A program made the position numbers and the translations under genes. A DNA stretch of 64,000 bases from Capillimicrobium parvum (GTDB lineage Bacteria; Actinomycetota; Thermoleophilia; Solirubrobacterales; Solirubrobacteraceae), in NCBI RefSeq assembly GCF_021172045.1, contig NZ_CP087164.1:4588001-4652000 (forward strand), given 5' to 3'. Below, in pieces: positions 35,622 through 43,147 of this stretch. How positions within the stretch are numbered: the first letter of the stretch is position 1; each line of letters starts with the position of its first letter. The notes under the pieces were generated by a model. The model searched no databases. It was not told the DNA's origin and worked only from the letters and a program-made list of their open reading frames with translations.

Positions 35622-36305
35622 ATGAGCACGCGCGTCCGCGACCTCCTGATGCAGGCGTTCGACGAGCGCCGCCACGAACCCATCGAGAAGCGCATCCGCG
35701 CGGAGCTCGGCGGCCGGACCGTCATCGACACCCGGCGCGCGCTGCTGGTGTGGCCTCCGCGCCGGCCCGTGCCGGCGTACGCCGTCCCGCTCGACGAGCT
35801 GGGCGACGGCGTTCCGCCGGACGCGGTCCACGCGGACGACGACGACCTCGCCGGCTACGCGATCCTCGACTTCGGCGCGTTCGACGCCTGGTACGAGGAG
35901 GACGAGCCGAACGTCGGCCATCCGCGCGACCCGTTTCACCGCATCGACATCCTCCACAGCTCGCGGCACGTCCGGGTCGAGCTCGACGGCGACGTGCTCG
36001 CCGAGTCGACCCGTCCGTGCCTGCTGTTCGAGACGATGCTCCCGATCCGCTTCTACCTACCGGCGCAGGACGTCCGGCTCGACCGCCTCACGCGCACCGA
36101 CACCCGGAGCACCTGCGCCTACAAGGGCCACGCCTCGTACTGGGCGCATCCGGCCCACGGCGACATCGCGTGGTTCTATCCCGAGCCCCTGCGCGAGGCG
36201 GCCGAGATCCGGGACCGCATCGCGTTCTTCAACGAGCACGTCGACCTCATCGTCGATGGCGAGCGGCTCGAGCGGCCGGTGACGCCCTGGTCGAAGCGCC
36301 GCTGA
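35622..36305 (+). CDS. DUF427-domain protein
   Basis: A 227-residue protein with one clear C-terminal DUF427 copy: HVRVELDGDVLAESTRPCLLFETMLPIRFYLP, then CAYKGHASYWAH and DIAWFYPEPL. The N-terminal half (about 1-100) looks like a second, weakened copy. DUF427 proteins form a small beta-barrel and most have no known function. The gene is divergent from the LLM operon and ends 1 nt before the convergent SRPBCC gene. Confidence 0.82.
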   Translation: MSTRVRDLLMQAFDERRHEPIEKRIRAELGGRTVIDTRRALLVWPPRRPVPAYAVPLDELGDGVPPDAVHADDDDLAGYAILDFGAFDAWYEEDEPNVGHPRDPFHRIDILHSSRHVRVELDGDVLAESTRPCLLFETMLPIRFYLPAQDVRLDRLTRTDTRSTCAYKGHASYWAHPAHGDIAWFYPEPLREAAEIRDRIAFFNEHVDLIVDGERLERPVTPWSKRR

Positions 36306-36306
36306 G

Positions 36307-36807
36307 TCAGCCCGCGGCGAGCCGCGCGAGCAGCTCGTCGAGGCGCTCGTAGGTCTCCCGCAGGCCGCCCTCCATGCCCGAGCCGACCATCCCGTCGCGC
36401 TCCTCGGTGGTATGGAACACGGATGTGGTGACGACCCGGGTGCGCCCGTCGTCGAGCTCCTCGAACGTCGCCGATTCGACCGACACGTGGCCCGGCATCC
36501 CTTCCCACTCGAAGGTCTGGACGATGCGCTCCGGCGGCGTCACCTCGCGATAGGTACCGCGGAAGCCGGTCTCGCTGCCGTCCTCTCCGCGCGTCACGAA
36601 GCGCCAGCTGCCGCCGGTGCGCACGTCCATGACGTCGACGATCGTGGTCGTCCCGCGCGGCCCCCACCACTCGGGGATCAGCTCCGGATCGGTGTAGGTC
36701 GCGAAGACGCGATCGCGCGGCGCGTCGAAGATGCGCTCGATGTGGATGTCACGGTCGCCCGGCGTCGTGACGAGCGTCCGGCGTGCGTCCTTCTGCTGGC
36801 TGGTCAT
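36307..36807 (-). CDS. SRPBCC (AHSA1-like) ligand-binding protein
   Basis: A 166-residue START/Bet v1-fold protein. The AHSA1 signature is visible as IHIERIFDAPRDRVFATYTDPELIPEWWGPRG, and the C-terminal helix starts near GLRETYERLDELLARL. Such proteins bind hydrophobic ligands in a deep pocket, and few have a known ligand. The gene overlaps the ArsR-type regulator upstream by 59 nt, forming the well-known ArsR-SRPBCC operon type. Confidence 0.85.
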   Translation of the reverse strand: MTSQQKDARRTLVTTPGDRDIHIERIFDAPRDRVFATYTDPELIPEWWGPRGTTTIVDVMDVRTGGSWRFVTRGEDGSETGFRGTYREVTPPERIVQTFEWEGMPGHVSVESATFEELDDGRTRVVTTSVFHTTEERDGMVGSGMEGGLRETYERLDELLARLAAG

Positions 36808-37138
36808 GCGGTGCTCCTTTCGTGCGTTCGAGCAGCTCCTCGAACCGGTCGAGGCGCTCCTCCAGGGTCCGGCGGTAGGTCTCCATCCAGGCCTCCACGT
36901 CGTCGAGGCGCCCGGGGCCGGCGGTGCACCGCCGCGCGCGCCCGACCTTCTCGGTGGTGACGAGCCGCGCGTCCTCGAGGATGCGCACGTGCTTCTTCAT
37001 GCCGGTGATGGAGATCCCGAACGGCTCCGCGAGCTCGGTGATCGTCGCGCTGCCCGCGCCGAGGCGCTCGAGCACCTGCCGACGGGTGGGGTCCGCGATG
37101 GCGGCGAGCGTGCGATCGAGCTGCGAATACTGAACCAT
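36749..37138 (-). CDS. ArsR-family winged-helix regulator
   Basis: A 129-residue regulator. The winged helix reads LAAIADPTRRQVLERLGAGSATITELAEPFGISITGMKKHVRILEDARLVTTEKVGRARRC, without the metal-binding Cys pairs of ArsR/SmtB, so it probably senses an organic ligand or a protein. Its 3' end overlaps the SRPBCC gene by 59 nt in another frame. A perfect 8-bp-arm inverted repeat covers its own start codon and suggests autorepression. Confidence 0.87.
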   Translation of the reverse strand: MVQYSQLDRTLAAIADPTRRQVLERLGAGSATITELAEPFGISITGMKKHVRILEDARLVTTEKVGRARRCTAGPGRLDDVEAWMETYRRTLEERLDRFEELLERTKGAPHDQPAEGRTPDARHDAGRP

Positions 37139-37148
37139 CAGGTTCAGT
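37129..37148. promoter_or_regulatory. 20-bp palindrome over the arsR start codon (probable operator)
   Basis: ACTGAACC (37129-37136), ATCA, GGTTCAGT (37141-37148) is a perfect inverted repeat. The ATG of the ArsR gene, read on the minus strand at 37138-37136, falls inside it. This position would let the regulator block its own transcription or translation start. Confidence 0.6.
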
Positions 37149-37249
37149 GTTGCACGGACCGCGCGCCGGCGCAACCGATGACTTCCGGCGCGCGCTGCCG
37201 TCGAAGCGATAGACCTGCGTCCACCGTCCCATCGAGGAGCCACCCCGCC

Positions 37250-37624
37250 ATGACTGCCCTCTCCATCACCGGCGTCGACTTCGCCACCGTCCCGGCGAAG
37301 GACATCGACGCCTCGGCGCACTTCTACGAGCACGTGCTCGGCCTGCCGTTCGTCAAGCGCTGGGGCGACATGCCCGGCGTCGAGTTCCAGGCCGGCAACC
37401 TCACGGTCGCCGTGATGGACCCGACCGCGTTCGGCCAGGAGTTCCGCCCGCACGGCGTCCCGCTCGCCTTCCACGTCGACGACGTCGCGGCCTCGCGCGC
37501 CGCGCTCGAGGAGCAGGGCGTGCAGTTCCTCGGCGACACCATCGACAGCGGCGTCTGCCACCAGGCGCTCTTCCTCGACCCGGCCGGCAACGTCCTCGAT
37601 CTGCACCACCGCTACGCGCAGTAG
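37250..37624 (+). CDS. VOC-family (glyoxalase fold) protein
   Basis: A 124-residue VOC protein. It begins ITGVDFATVPAKDIDASAHFYEHVLGLPFVKRWG. The second module has VPLAFHVDDVAASRAALEEQGV and ends ALFLDPAGNVLDLHHRY, with metal-ligand-type His and Glu/Asp positions. GAGGAGC about 9 nt upstream fixes ATG 37250. It is divergent from the ArsR-SRPBCC operon with 111 nt between them. The substrate is unknown. Confidence 0.83.
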   Translation: MTALSITGVDFATVPAKDIDASAHFYEHVLGLPFVKRWGDMPGVEFQAGNLTVAVMDPTAFGQEFRPHGVPLAFHVDDVAASRAALEEQGVQFLGDTIDSGVCHQALFLDPAGNVLDLHHRYAQ

Positions 37625-37741
37625 CCGTCGCGCAAGGGACTTCCCCGATGCGGGCCCTCGACGTGCGCCGAACGCTCGCGGCCCATCACGCGAAAAGATC
37701 TTACGGATTAGGGGCGGGCTGGTCCGTCATGCTGGGGGGCC

Positions 37742-38167
37742 ATGAGCGATCCGTTCGACCTGCAGCGCTTCGTCGACGCCCAGGACCGCGGAGCCACCTA
37801 TGACGCCGCGCTGGCCGAGCTGCGTGCCGGACGCAAGACAAGCCACTGGATGTGGTTCGTCTTCCCGCAGATCGCCGGGCTCGGCCGCAGCGCAACGGCC
37901 CAGCACTACGCGATCTCGTCGCTCGCCGAGGCGCAGGCGTACCTCGCCCACCCCGTGCTCGGCCCGCGGCTGCGCCAGTCCGCCGCGGCCCTGCTCTCGC
38001 ACTCCGGCCGGAGCGCCGATCAGATCCTCGGCGGCATCGACGCGATGAAGCTGCGCTCCTCGCTGACGCTGTTCTCCCGCGCCGCGCCGGACGAGCCCGT
38101 GTTCACCGAGGTGCTCGACCGCCTCTTCGGCGGCGCGCCCGACGCGGCGACGCTGCAGCGGCTCTGA
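37742..38167 (+). CDS. DUF1810-family protein
   Basis: A 141-residue protein matching DUF1810 (calpastatin-like in old annotation). It starts DPFDLQRFVDAQDRGATYDAALAELRAGRKTSHWMWFVFPQI and continues GLGRSATAQHYAISSLAEAQAYLAHPVLGPRL. The family is widespread in bacteria and has been linked loosely to ADP-ribose chemistry, but I would not assign a reaction. It converges with the secreted protein ending at 38173. Confidence 0.85.
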   Translation: MSDPFDLQRFVDAQDRGATYDAALAELRAGRKTSHWMWFVFPQIAGLGRSATAQHYAISSLAEAQAYLAHPVLGPRLRQSAAALLSHSGRSADQILGGIDAMKLRSSLTLFSRAAPDEPVFTEVLDRLFGGAPDAATLQRL

Positions 38168-38172
38168 CGCGG

Positions 38173-38706
38173 CTATGGGGCGTGACCGACGCGGCCGCGG
38201 AACGTCCCGGTCACGTGGATCTCCTCGCCGTCGATGAACTCGCTGCCGAGCACTGCGTCGATGCTGAAGGCGACGACGCCGCCGCGCCGGCAGCTGGTGC
38301 GGGTGAACGTCATCGAGCCGGACGCCTCCTCCTCCGCCGTCGACGCCTCGTTGGGCATGTCCGCCGCGAAGATCTGTGCGCCGCGCGGATGGTCGAAGAC
38401 GAAGTCGAGCGGGAACGGCAGCCGGGTGCCGGGGGCCACGTCGCGGCGCACGGCGCTGAGCTGCCAGTGGTGCTGCGGATGGCGCAGGCGCCCGGCGAAG
38501 ACGTGGATGGCGGGGACCGCGACGTCCTCCTCCCACGGTCCGCACCACACGCGCGTCTTGCCCGGGAACGTGATCGCCGTGCCGTCCTCGCGGCTGAAGA
38601 CGAGCGCGGCCTCGGCCGTCGACGCGGACGCCACCAGCGCGCACGCCGCGGCGAGCGCGACGGCCACGCCGCGACGGCTCCCCCGATGCTCCCGCGCTCT
38701 CGCCAT
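38173..38706 (-). CDS. Secreted protein of unknown function
   Basis: A 177-residue exported product with a signal peptide (GVAVALAAACALVASASTAEA). The mature part is beta-rich, with two cysteines that could pair (VWCGPW and TSCRRG) and motifs such as HVFAGRLRHPQHHWQLSAV and HVTGTFRGRV. It may be a small beta-sandwich wall or extracellular protein. ATG 38706 is preferred because it gives a proper basic n-region. I do not recognise the family. Confidence 0.65.
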   Translation of the reverse strand: MARAREHRGSRRGVAVALAAACALVASASTAEAALVFSREDGTAITFPGKTRVWCGPWEEDVAVPAIHVFAGRLRHPQHHWQLSAVRRDVAPGTRLPFPLDFVFDHPRGAQIFAADMPNEASTAEEEASGSMTFTRTSCRRGGVVAFSIDAVLGSEFIDGEEIHVTGTFRGRVGHAP

Positions 38707-38766
38707 GACGATCGGCCTGCGGCCGACGCCAACCGTACACCGGCCGGGCACGGCCGGGACGACGAG

Positions 38767-39099
38767 CTACTTCGGCGGCAGCGTGCGGACGAACGCGACG
38801 CTCTGCCCGACCCACGAGGCGAGCTGGCGCTTCGTCCGGACGCCGTCGGCGTGGACGAGCAGCCAGCCGTCCATCGCGCGCCCGCGCATGACCATCAGCT
38901 CGACGTGCGCCCGCGCGAGCGCCTTGTCGGTATCGGCCGGGTCGATGCGCACGAGCAGCCCGCCTGTGCGCGACGCGGCGACCGACAGGCGGCCCTGCAG
39001 CAGGAAGGCCAGCCCGCCGAACATCTTCTTCTCGGTCACGCCCTCCTCGCCGGCGAGCATCTCGCGGAGGCGGTCGGCGAGATGCTCGTCGTAGGCCAT
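38767..39099 (-). CDS. TfoX N-terminal-domain protein
   Basis: A 110-residue stand-alone TfoX_N domain. It opens EHLADRLREMLAGEEGVTEKKMFGGLAFLLQGRLSVAA, the family hallmark, then LLVRIDPADTDKALARAH and RAMDGWLLVHADGV. The Sxy/TfoX competence regulator carries this domain with another. Single-domain versions are common in actinobacteria and have no known role. It lies in a run of minus-strand small genes with the cupin and YjbR genes upstream. Confidence 0.85.
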   Translation of the reverse strand: MAYDEHLADRLREMLAGEEGVTEKKMFGGLAFLLQGRLSVAASRTGGLLVRIDPADTDKALARAHVELMVMRGRAMDGWLLVHADGVRTKRQLASWVGQSVAFVRTLPPK

Positions 39100-39140
39100 C
39101 GGCGCGGCGAGCCTACCGCGCGCCGCCGACCGAACCGGCG

Positions 39141-39566
39141 CTATCCGGCGTGCTGGCGGGCGTCGGGCGAGGCCTCCCAGAAGTCGTCGATCTTCGTCGA
39201 GTCGCTGTGGCCGATCTTGCGCGAGACGGCCCACATCTCGACGGGCTCGGAGCCCTCGTTGCGGTGCGAGCGCGGCGTGCGGCGCGCGACCCGCACGGCG
39301 GCCGGCGCCCGGACCTCGCGCACCTCGTCGCCGAAGCGCATCGTCAGCGTCCCCCTGGTCACGAGATAGAGCTCCTCGACCTCGTCGTGGAAGTGCCCGG
39401 TGCCCTGCTCGAAGTCCGCGTGCGGAGGGACGCGGATGAGCGTGACGGAGAGCTGGTCACAGGCCAATGCGTCGGTGAGGCGGCGGAACTCCCCGGGTAC
39501 GTCGGTGCCCGCGTAGGCGTCGTCGACGTCGTCGGGAGCGACGACGGCGTAGTCGGTCTCGGTCAT
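39141..39566 (-). CDS. Cupin-domain protein
   Basis: A 141-residue cupin. The first motif is QGTGHFHDEVEELYLVTRGTLTMRFG and the second RVARRTPRSHRNEGSEPVEMWAVS, giving a likely metal site. It starts at ATG 39566, 22 nt after the YjbR-like gene, so the two may share a transcript. The ligand or substrate is not evident. Confidence 0.8.
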   Translation of the reverse strand: MTETDYAVVAPDDVDDAYAGTDVPGEFRRLTDALACDQLSVTLIRVPPHADFEQGTGHFHDEVEELYLVTRGTLTMRFGDEVREVRAPAAVRVARRTPRSHRNEGSEPVEMWAVSRKIGHSDSTKIDDFWEASPDARQHAG

Positions 39567-39588
39567 GGCCGGGGTCCTACCCGGCCGG

Positions 39589-39990
39589 CTACGCCTCGGA
39601 CGCTCCGTGCTCGTCGAGGTACTTCCGCGCGAGCCGCTTCGGGGCGCGGGCCAGCCACGCCTCCACGACCACCTCCTCGAGCTCCGCCGGCCCGATCGCG
39701 TCCAGGCGGACGAGCACCGCCGGGTAGCCCTCGAAGTGGGGCGTCGTGAAGAACGCGCCGGAGGGATCGGCGACCATCGCCTCCTTGGCCACGAGGTGCT
39801 CGACGCGCGCGCCGAGGATCGGGCCGTCCGGCGCTTCCGGGCCGAGCGCCTCGACATCGGACCGGCGCAGCGGGCGCTCCCAGACGAACAGCTTGTCCTT
39901 GACGACCCACTGGCGCAGGTCGCGTGAGACCCGCTCGCTCGTCTCGGGCAGCTCGAGCGCCATCCGCCGGACGTCCTCCCAGTCGGCCAT
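39589..39990 (-). CDS. MmcQ/YjbR-family DNA-binding-fold protein
   Basis: A 133-residue protein of the MmcQ/YjbR family. Landmarks are WEDVRRMALELPETSERVSRDLRQWVVKDKLFVWERPL, ATG-proximal as usual, then FFTTPHFEGYPAVLVRLDAI and the terminal EEVVVEAWLARAPKRLARKYLDE. The fold binds DNA in some members (CyaY-like, double wing), but the physiological role is unknown. It is the first gene of a short minus-strand run with the cupin and TfoX genes and is divergent from trmO. Confidence 0.87.
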   Translation of the reverse strand: MADWEDVRRMALELPETSERVSRDLRQWVVKDKLFVWERPLRRSDVEALGPEAPDGPILGARVEHLVAKEAMVADPSGAFFTTPHFEGYPAVLVRLDAIGPAELEEVVVEAWLARAPKRLARKYLDEHGASEA

Positions 39991-40041
39991 GCGCCCAGCC
40001 TAGGCGAGCGCCGGTCGCGCCGATCCGGTAGGAAGACGGCC

Positions 40042-40449
40042 ATGGAGCTCGTCGCCATCGGCACCGTCCGGTCGCCGCTCACCGATCGGGCGTCGGCGCC
40101 CAAGCAGGGCCACGAGGGCGCGCCGGACGCGTGGCTGGCCTTCGACGCCGATGTGCGCGCCGGCCTCGAGGGGATCGCCGCAGGCGACGACCTGCTCGTG
40201 CTGACGTGGCTGGACCGCGCGGACCGCGGCGTGCTGCGCGTCGTACCGCGCGACGACCCGCGCAACCCGGAACGCGGGGTGTTCAGCACGCGCTCGGCGG
40301 ACCGGCCGAACCCGATCGGGGTGCACCGGGTACGCGTGCTCGAGGTCGCCGGCGACCGGCTGCTGGTCAGCGACCTCGAGGCCATCGACGGCACCCCGAT
40401 CGTCGACGTCAAGCCGGTGCTGCGGCGCGCGGACCCCGACGTGCGCTGA
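40042..40449 (+). CDS. trmO: tRNA (N6-threonylcarbamoyladenosine37-N6)-methyltransferase TrmO
   Basis: A 135-residue TsaA/TrmO-like protein, which uses SAM to methylate t6A37 in tRNA-Thr. Its beta-barrel signature is clear: IGTVRSPL at the start, LLVLTWLDRADR, then DPRNPERGVFSTRSADRPNPIGVHRVRVLEV, and VSDLEAIDGTPIVDVKPVL. It lacks the C-terminal extension of the Escherichia coli enzyme, as many actinobacterial copies do. The gene stands alone and is followed by a 423-nt gap containing a strong hairpin. Confidence 0.85.
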   Translation: MELVAIGTVRSPLTDRASAPKQGHEGAPDAWLAFDADVRAGLEGIAAGDDLLVLTWLDRADRGVLRVVPRDDPRNPERGVFSTRSADRPNPIGVHRVRVLEVAGDRLLVSDLEAIDGTPIVDVKPVLRRADPDVR

Positions 40450-40872
40450 CCGCTCAGACCGTATGGGCGTACGGCTGGCGTGAGAGCGCCTGCACGACGA
40501 GCCGCGCCGTCATGGCGGCACGGTCGCCAGCACAACGGGCAAGTGCCCGACCTTGTCGCGTTCACGGCGTCACGCGCCGTGAATGCGACAAAGCCCCTCA
40601 CACCGGGCCACCGCGCCGGCCACCGAGCCGAGCGAGCCGGGCACCAACCACGCCCCCTTCGTCGAGCCGTTCAGCGCGCCCGCACCCCGCAAGCCCTGCA
40701 CGGGCGGAGCTCAGACCCGCGAGCCATCGTGCACGCGGCCCTCGAGCCGGCCCCGGCGAGTCCGGCGCGTACGCGGAGCCCGCGGCCGCGAGAGCCGCGG
40801 GGAGCCCAAGGACCGCGGCCAGGCGTGACGTGGCGGCGATCCAGGAAACGGAGCGCCGGCGCAGTCGCCGGC
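40450..40872. other. Gene-poor interval with one strong hairpin
   Basis: These 423 bases lie between the convergent ends of trmO and the SRPBCC gene at 40873. Frames here are Arg/Pro-rich and lack ribosome-binding sites, so I call no gene. The only clear structure is the hairpin at 40553-40591, with a small GGGCA/TGCCC stem just before it at about 40537-40548. Confidence 0.6.
40553..40591. terminator. 17-bp hairpin, probable bidirectional terminator or repeat element
   Basis: TTGTCGCGTTCACGGCG (40553-40569) pairs with CGCCGTGAATGCGACAA (40575-40591) across a 5-nt loop. The single imperfection would be a G-U pair in RNA. No T-run follows, so it may work as a U-less actinobacterial terminator between convergent genes, or it may be a mobile palindromic repeat. 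Confidence 0.55.
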
Positions 40873-41484
40873 TCAGGCGCCAGCGCCGCGGCGGATCATC
40901 GCCGCCGCCCGCCAGAGCACGATGCGGATCCCCGGCGACACGAGTCGCCAGTAGCGTAGGAACGAGGCGCGCGAGGCGGGGTCGGTCGCGGTCGAGCGGC
41001 AGTCGTAGGTGAGTAGGCAGCGGCGCTCGCCGTACGGGTGGACGGAGAGGCTCGCCGCGATCTTCACGTACCCGGGCTCGGCGAAGGCGCCGAACTCGGC
41101 GCAGGTCGTGGGACGCCAGTCCACCTGCGCTCCGAGGAACTGGCCGATCGCCCCGAACGCGAACTCGCGGCCTGGCTGCGCGCCGAGGCGGATCCAGGCA
41201 TCCGGCCCCTCGCCCATCACGCCGAGCCGGCCGCCGGTCTCGGCGATCGGTACCGCGGGCGGTCGTCCGCGCAGCCGGCGCGAGAGGCGGTCCGGCAGCG
41301 CCCGCGCCGCGATCACCCAGCGCAGGAGCGGGTCCTTGCGTGGCATGTCGGCGAAGTCGGCGTCGAGGATCGCCGCGTAGGTCGTGGCGGGGTCGGCGTC
41401 GACGAGGACCGTGACGGTCGTCGCCGCGTCGGGCGAGGGCATCAGGCCGTCGAGCAGCAGCGGCGCAGGCGCGGTAGTGATCAT
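40873..41484 (-). CDS. SRPBCC-fold protein of unknown ligand
   Basis: About 203 residues with a Bet v1/START-like pattern: VTVLVDADPATTYAAILDADF at the start, then GRLGVMGEGPDAWIRLG, and a long C-terminal helix (ASFLRYWRLVSPGIRIVLWRAAAMIRRG). Such proteins bind lipids or polyketides. The start is uncertain; I use ATG 41484, with ATG 41520 as an alternative. It is divergent from the VOC gene at 41709. Confidence 0.65.
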   Translation of the reverse strand: MITTAPAPLLLDGLMPSPDAATTVTVLVDADPATTYAAILDADFADMPRKDPLLRWVIAARALPDRLSRRLRGRPPAVPIAETGGRLGVMGEGPDAWIRLGAQPGREFAFGAIGQFLGAQVDWRPTTCAEFGAFAEPGYVKIAASLSVHPYGERRCLLTYDCRSTATDPASRASFLRYWRLVSPGIRIVLWRAAAMIRRGAGA

Positions 41485-41708
41485 CACGCGCAGCTTCGCC
41501 CACACCACGACCGGCGCCATCCGCAGCCTCCCGTAGTTCGCAAAGGCCGAGTACGGGCCGGGGGCGTTCCTCCCGCTGAGCGGGCCAGCGTCCCAGGCCA
41601 GCGTCAGGCCGGGCAAAATTAGGCCAGGATGTGGCCGCAAGCGTCCGTAGATTGTTTTCCACGAGGCCCGGAGCCGCCGGGCCGACCCTCGACCGAAGGA
41701 GCGAAGGC

Positions 41709-42080
41709 GTGGACTACAAGCTCGAGCTGGTGGCGATCCCGGTCACCGACGTCGACCGCGCGAAGGCGTTCTACACCGACAAGGCGGGCTTCAACGCCGA
41801 CCACGACCACACCGTCAGCGACGGGGTCCGCTTCGTCCAGCTCACCCCGCCGGGCTCGGCGTGCTCGATCGCGCTGGGCGAGGGCGTCACCGACGCGGAG
41901 CCGGGCTCCGTCCGGGGGATGCAGCTCGTCGTCGCCGATGCCGACGCCGCCCACGACGAGCTCGCCGCCCGCGGCGTCGAGGTCAGCGACGTGCAGGGCT
42001 TCCCGTGGGGCCGGTTCGTGTTCTTCGCCGACCCGGACGGCAACAAGTGGGCCGTGCAGGAGCTCCCGGCGCGGCCGTAG
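41709..42080 (+). CDS. VOC-family (glyoxalase fold) protein
   Basis: A 123-residue VOC protein: LELVAIPVTDVDRAKAFYTDKAGFNADHD, then GVRFVQLTPPGSACSIALGEG, and the second module MQLVVADADAAHDELAARGVEV ending FVFFADPDGNKWAVQEL with the metal-ligand-type Glu. The start is GTG 41709, preceded by AAGGAG. Its last codons lie inside a tandem GC-rich repeat shared with the end of the convergent MarR gene. Confidence 0.85.
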   Translation: MDYKLELVAIPVTDVDRAKAFYTDKAGFNADHDHTVSDGVRFVQLTPPGSACSIALGEGVTDAEPGSVRGMQLVVADADAAHDELAARGVEVSDVQGFPWGRFVFFADPDGNKWAVQELPARP

Positions 42081-42159
42081 GGCGCCGCCCGCAGCGCGCG
42101 TCAGGCGCGGCCGTCGGGCGCCACGCGCAGCGCGCGTCGTCAGGCGCGGCCGCCCGGCG
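42068..42159. repeat. 36/39-bp GC-rich tandem repeat across two convergent gene ends
   Basis: Units at 42068-42103 and 42104-42142 both start GGCGCGGCCGT, contain CAGCGCGCGTC and end TCA. A partial third unit begins at 42143. The repeat includes the last codons and stop of the VOC gene and the last codons and stop of the MarR gene. Confidence 0.8.
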
Positions 42160-42607
42160 CGGCCGGGGGCCGCTCCTCGGCCTGGACGCCGGCCACGATC
42201 CGGTCGAGCAGCTCGGCCAGCTGGTCGGCGTCCTCCTCGGTGAGCCGCGACCGCAGGTGGCGGTCGTGGCGGGCGGCGACGTGGCGCAGGCTCATGAACA
42301 GATCCTCGCCCGCGCCGGTCAGCTCGACGTGCTGCACGCGGCGGTTGCTGCGGTCGCGCCAGCGGCGCACGAGCCCCTGGTCCTCCATGGCGTTGAGGTG
42401 ATGGGTGAGCGTCGCGCCGCTGATCCCCATCGCCCCGGCCATCTCGTTCTGCGCGCCCCAGCGCTTCGACCGGACCAGCGCCAGCACCTGCCACGTCGCC
42501 GCCGATCCGCCGGCCTGCGCCATCGCGCGGTCGAAGGCCTGCCCGGCGAGGCGCGCGGTCCGCGCGAGCCGGAGCCCGAGGGGCGGGGATGCGCGCGGGC
42601 CCGGCAT
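42140..42607 (-). CDS. MarR-family transcriptional regulator
   Basis: A 155-residue winged-helix regulator: ATWQVLALVRSKRWGAQNEMAGAMGISGATLTHHLNAMEDQGLVRRWRDRSNRRVQHVELTGAG, the typical MarR core with recognition helix and wing. N- and C-terminal helices form the dimer interface. It is divergent from the DUF2237 gene; the 88-nt gap contains short palindromes (GTCGATCGAC near 42626 and CGAACCGTTCG near 42638) that could be its operator. Confidence 0.87.
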   Translation of the reverse strand: MPGPRASPPLGLRLARTARLAGQAFDRAMAQAGGSAATWQVLALVRSKRWGAQNEMAGAMGISGATLTHHLNAMEDQGLVRRWRDRSNRRVQHVELTGAGEDLFMSLRHVAARHDRHLRSRLTEEDADQLAELLDRIVAGVQAEERPPAAPGGRA

Positions 42608-42695
42608 GCGCGCCAGCCTATCGGGGTCGATCGACGTCGAACCGTTCGGCTTCCAACCCAGCGCGGGCCGTCGGGCGAGCGGCCATACTTGTGCG

Positions 42696-43088
42696 GTGAC
42701 CGAGCGCAACGTGATGGGCGGCGACCTCGAGCCCTGCGGGACCGACCCGATGACCGGCTTCTTCCGCGACGGCTGCTGCCGGACCGGCGCCGAGGACCGG
42801 GGCAGCCACACGATCTGCGCGGTCGTGACGGCCGAGTTCCTCGAGCATCAGCGCATGATCGGCAACGACCTGAGCACGCCGATGCCCGCGTACCGCTTCC
42901 CCGGACTCGTCCCGGGCGACCGCTGGTGCGTCACGGCGCGCAACTGGCTGCGCGCGTACGAGGACGGGGCGGCTGCGTACGTCGTGCTCGCCTCGACGCA
43001 CGAGCGCGCGCTCGACGTGGTGCCGCTCAGCGCCCTGCAGGAGCACGCCGTCGACGTTCCCGCCGACCCCGGGGCGCTCACCGACTGA
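42696..43088 (+). CDS. DUF2237-family protein
   Basis: A 130-residue protein matching DUF2237. It starts RNVMGGDLEPCGTDPMTGFFRDGCCRTGAEDRGSHTICAVVTAEFLEHQRMIGNDLSTP, with the family's conserved paired cysteines, and continues FPGLVPGDRWCVTARNWLRAYEDGAAAYVVLASTHERAL. The function is unknown. The start is GTG 42696; a CATACT -10-like element only 7 nt upstream suggests a near-leaderless transcript. Confidence 0.85.
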   Translation: MTERNVMGGDLEPCGTDPMTGFFRDGCCRTGAEDRGSHTICAVVTAEFLEHQRMIGNDLSTPMPAYRFPGLVPGDRWCVTARNWLRAYEDGAAAYVVLASTHERALDVVPLSALQEHAVDVPADPGALTD

Positions 43089-43093
43089 CGACC

Positions 43094-43147
43094 ATGGCGA
43101 TCGACCGCCTCGACCTGGTCGTCACCGACTTCGAGCCGGGCGCATGA
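43094..43147 (+). pseudogene. 17-residue open frame, leader peptide or gene remnant
   Basis: ATG 43094 opens MAIDRLDLVVTDFEPGA and stops at TGA 43145-43147, overlapping the ATG of the AraC gene as ATGA. The residues resemble the first strand of a VOC protein, so this may be the scar of a deleted gene. Alternatively it is a short coupled leader for the regulator. Confidence 0.35.
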
